The notes beneath the pieces are model-generated. The model was not told the DNA's origin and ran no database searches. It worked only from the letters and a program-made list of their open reading frames with translations. From positions 744,001 to 808,000 of the forward strand of contig NZ_CP069159.1 of NCBI RefSeq assembly GCF_016811995.1: DNA of 64,000 bases, in the 5' to 3' direction. Source of the stretch: Citrobacter sp. R56 (GTDB lineage: Bacteria; Pseudomonadota; Gammaproteobacteria; Enterobacterales; Enterobacteriaceae). A program made the translations under genes and the position numbers. This document shows, piece after piece, positions 62,471 through 64,000 of the stretch (its first letter is position 1; every line of letters starts with the position of its first letter).

Positions 62471-62489
62471 TCTTATCATTATGATAAGA
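62471..62489. promoter_or_regulatory. Candidate enhancer site upstream of ygfK
   Basis: An eight-base inverted repeat, TCTTATCA-TTA-TGATAAGA, about 175 bases upstream of the sigma-54 -12 element. The distance suits an enhancer-binding activator. The word ATCATTATG recurs upstream of uacT. Confidence 0.4.
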
Positions 62490-62547
62490 GAGAATAATGC
62501 GGTGAAATTATTTGAACGCAATCGTTTAACTCAGCTAGTTGGTTTTT

Positions 62548-63117
62548 TTATTGCTTTTTCTGTGCATTAATAAAATCCTCGGGGGTATCGATATCTAAAG
62601 TAACGCCAGCCTCTGTCATTTCAATCGTATAATGTTCGCCCGCCAGTAATGCCTGCCGCATACTACTGACATTGGGTTGGGATATCGCCTGTATCAGACA
62701 CGTTTTCGGTAATAAAACAGGGTGTCCTGGCATGCCTTTATAGTATGGAATGAGTGCGCCATTGTTACGTAACGACCAGAGTTTACTAAAGATATTCACA
62801 TTCAGACTGGGCATATCGCCATGGGTGATAAAGCAGTATTCGCTGCTCACCGCGGTGGCTGCCGTTTGTATTGACGAAAATAATCCATGGGCATACTCTG
62901 GGTTATGAGTAATAGTGATATTCGACAGGTCAGCATAACGATGATGAAGTTCATCGGCGCGATGGCCGGTGACTAAAATAATTCGGCTGCAAAATTGCAG
63001 CGCATTTTTGATACTTGCATCAAGAATTGTTCCCTCTTGCCAGGGTAACATCATTTTCCATTTCCCCATTCTTGATGATAATCCGGCGGCAGTAATTATG
63101 CAGTCGATATCTGGCAT
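62548..63117 (-). CDS. mocA: MobA-like nucleotidyltransferase (molybdenum cofactor cytidylyltransferase)
   Basis: A 189-residue enzyme of the MobA-like NTP-transferase fold that, in E. coli (YgfJ), joins CTP to molybdopterin to form the MCD cofactor for xanthine-dehydrogenase-family enzymes. The nucleotide motif CIITAAGLSSRMGKWKMMLP is at residues 5-24, with HGDMPSLNVN near 95 and a late LDIDTPEDF. It lies upstream of ygfK on the same strand and can supply the cofactor for XdhD. It is divergent from yqeC. Confidence 0.92.
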   Translation of the reverse strand: MPDIDCIITAAGLSSRMGKWKMMLPWQEGTILDASIKNALQFCSRIILVTGHRADELHHRYADLSNITITHNPEYAHGLFSSIQTAATAVSSEYCFITHGDMPSLNVNIFSKLWSLRNNGALIPYYKGMPGHPVLLPKTCLIQAISQPNVSSMRQALLAGEHYTIEMTEAGVTLDIDTPEDFINAQKKQ

Positions 63118-63187
63118 AGTGATTCCTTTATTTGGTTGTTATGGCATGACCAGAGAATGTCGTCACCACAGAGGCTCATGAAGGATA

Positions 63188-63958
63188 GTGAAGAGTATAA
63201 TAACCCCCACATCGTTATTCTTTGATTTGGGTGTACAGAAACATCCGTCGATTATTTCGGTTGTCGGTGCGGGGGGAAAAACCAGTACCCTTTTCTGGTT
63301 GGCTCAACTTTTTCACGCCTGTGGTCGACGGGTGTTGATCACTACCACTACGCATATGTTTCTGCCCCAGATACCCTGGCCGGTTATCTTCTGTCACGAA
63401 CCCGCGAAATTACCTCATCAACAACTCATGCAACCCATACAGGTTTGTTTCCAGGCGTGGAAAGCGTCGTTGGGGAAAGCACGTGGCTTTCAGCCCGCGG
63501 TGATTGATGCGTTGGTTGAACGGCCAGAATGTGACGTGATTCTCGTCGAGGCTGATGGCGCTCGTGGATTCCCGCTGAAAGCGCCGGATGAGCACGAACC
63601 TTGCATACCTGAATGCAGTTGCAGTGTGATTGCCGTTATGGGCGGGCAAACCCTGGGGAAAAAAACAGGGGCAGACAATGTGCATCGATGGCCGCAGTTT
63701 GCGGGGATCACTGGCCTGAGGGCAGATGTTCCCCTACAGCTGAGGGATCTAATCCGGCTGGTTCAACATCCGCAGGGCGCATTTAAGAACGCACCGCCAG
63801 CCAGTCGACGGATCTGGTTCATCAACCGTTTTTCTCAATGTGAGAATAACGTTGATGAAAATGAACTGATTCAACCGCTATTACAGGGAGATGTTGATGC
63901 CGTCTGGTTGGGGGATGCCCAGGAACGCCCTGCAATCACACGCAGATTTGTGAGATAG
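63188..63958 (+). CDS. yqeC: Selenium-dependent hydroxylase accessory protein YqeC
   Basis: A 256-residue protein of the YqeC family that occurs with selenium-dependent molybdenum hydroxylases. A P-loop-like VVGAGGKTST lies near residue 26 and EADGARGFPLKAP near 122. The start is GTG 63188, the E. coli length, preceded by AAGGATA. Its biochemical role is unproven, thought to be handling of selenium or selenylated cofactor. The 42 bases after the stop contain no start codon in a plausible context. In E. coli yqeB follows, probably just beyond the window. Confidence 0.9.
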   Translation: MKSIITPTSLFFDLGVQKHPSIISVVGAGGKTSTLFWLAQLFHACGRRVLITTTTHMFLPQIPWPVIFCHEPAKLPHQQLMQPIQVCFQAWKASLGKARGFQPAVIDALVERPECDVILVEADGARGFPLKAPDEHEPCIPECSCSVIAVMGGQTLGKKTGADNVHRWPQFAGITGLRADVPLQLRDLIRLVQHPQGAFKNAPPASRRIWFINRFSQCENNVDENELIQPLLQGDVDAVWLGDAQERPAITRRFVR

Positions 63959-64000
63959 CGACCCCGGGAAACCGGGTTACCGAAAGGATATCCATTGAGG

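Noticed and set aside
63118-63187. A sigma-54 promoter (TGGCATGACCAGAGA) before yqeC.
   Set aside because: The -12 element has GA instead of the required GC, so the match fails at an essential base.

Overview
The window is chromosomal DNA from an enteric gammaproteobacterium of the Enterobacteriaceae. Nearly every protein matches the E. coli K-12 product in length and local sequence, and gene order follows the E. coli tktA-to-yqeC segment, read here in the opposite direction. Several details point away from E. coli and towards Citrobacter (with Salmonella as a relative): an ECF-type ABC transporter with a DUF296/PPC protein sits between tktA and epd, an RpiR-type regulator sits upstream of bglA, and ygfS is absent. 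The genus is an inference. I see no insertion sequence, prophage, CRISPR array, tRNA or rRNA.

Layout. 1-4.4 kb: 3' end of tktA, then the four-gene ECF cassette on the minus strand. 4.5-8.2 kb: epd-pgk-fbaA with CRP and Cra sites. 8.3-11.0 kb: mscS, argO, yggE. 11.0-18.5 kb: ygfI, the scpA-argK-scpB-scpC methylmalonyl-CoA operon, argP. 18.6-22.4 kb: rpiA, serA, an ibs/sib type I toxin-antitoxin locus, fau, 6S RNA, zapA. 22.5-27.0 kb: ygfB-pepP-ubiH-ubiI. 27.4-32.0 kb: gcvTHP behind a long regulatory region. 32.0-38.9 kb: ygfF, bglA with its regulator, yqfB, yqfA, ygfZ, sdhE-ygfX, fldB. 38.9-45.7 kb: xerD-dsbC-recJ-prfB-lysS and idi; prfB carries its programmed +1 frameshift.

45.8-64 kb is a purine and molybdenum-hydroxylase island: uacT (urate) with a coupled 41-codon gene, ygfT (Fe-S/flavin oxidoreductase), ghxQ, guaD, xanQ, xdhD, ygfM, ssnA, ygfK, mocA and yqeC. 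It combines purine importers, a guanine deaminase, a Mo hydroxylase with its FAD subunit, two large Fe-S flavoproteins and molybdenum-cofactor/selenium accessory genes. Together these suggest an anaerobic purine-degradation pathway whose central enzymes lack proven substrates. Sigma-54-type promoters are visible before ygfK and, less perfectly, before uacT.

Most of the window is well-conserved core genome. The least explained parts are the ECF/PPC cassette, the XdhD-YgfM-SsnA-YgfK enzyme set (XdhD has a ferredoxin-like domain stripped of all eight cluster cysteines), the shared promoter architecture of that island, and the tiny genes ibs and the uacT-coupled ORF.
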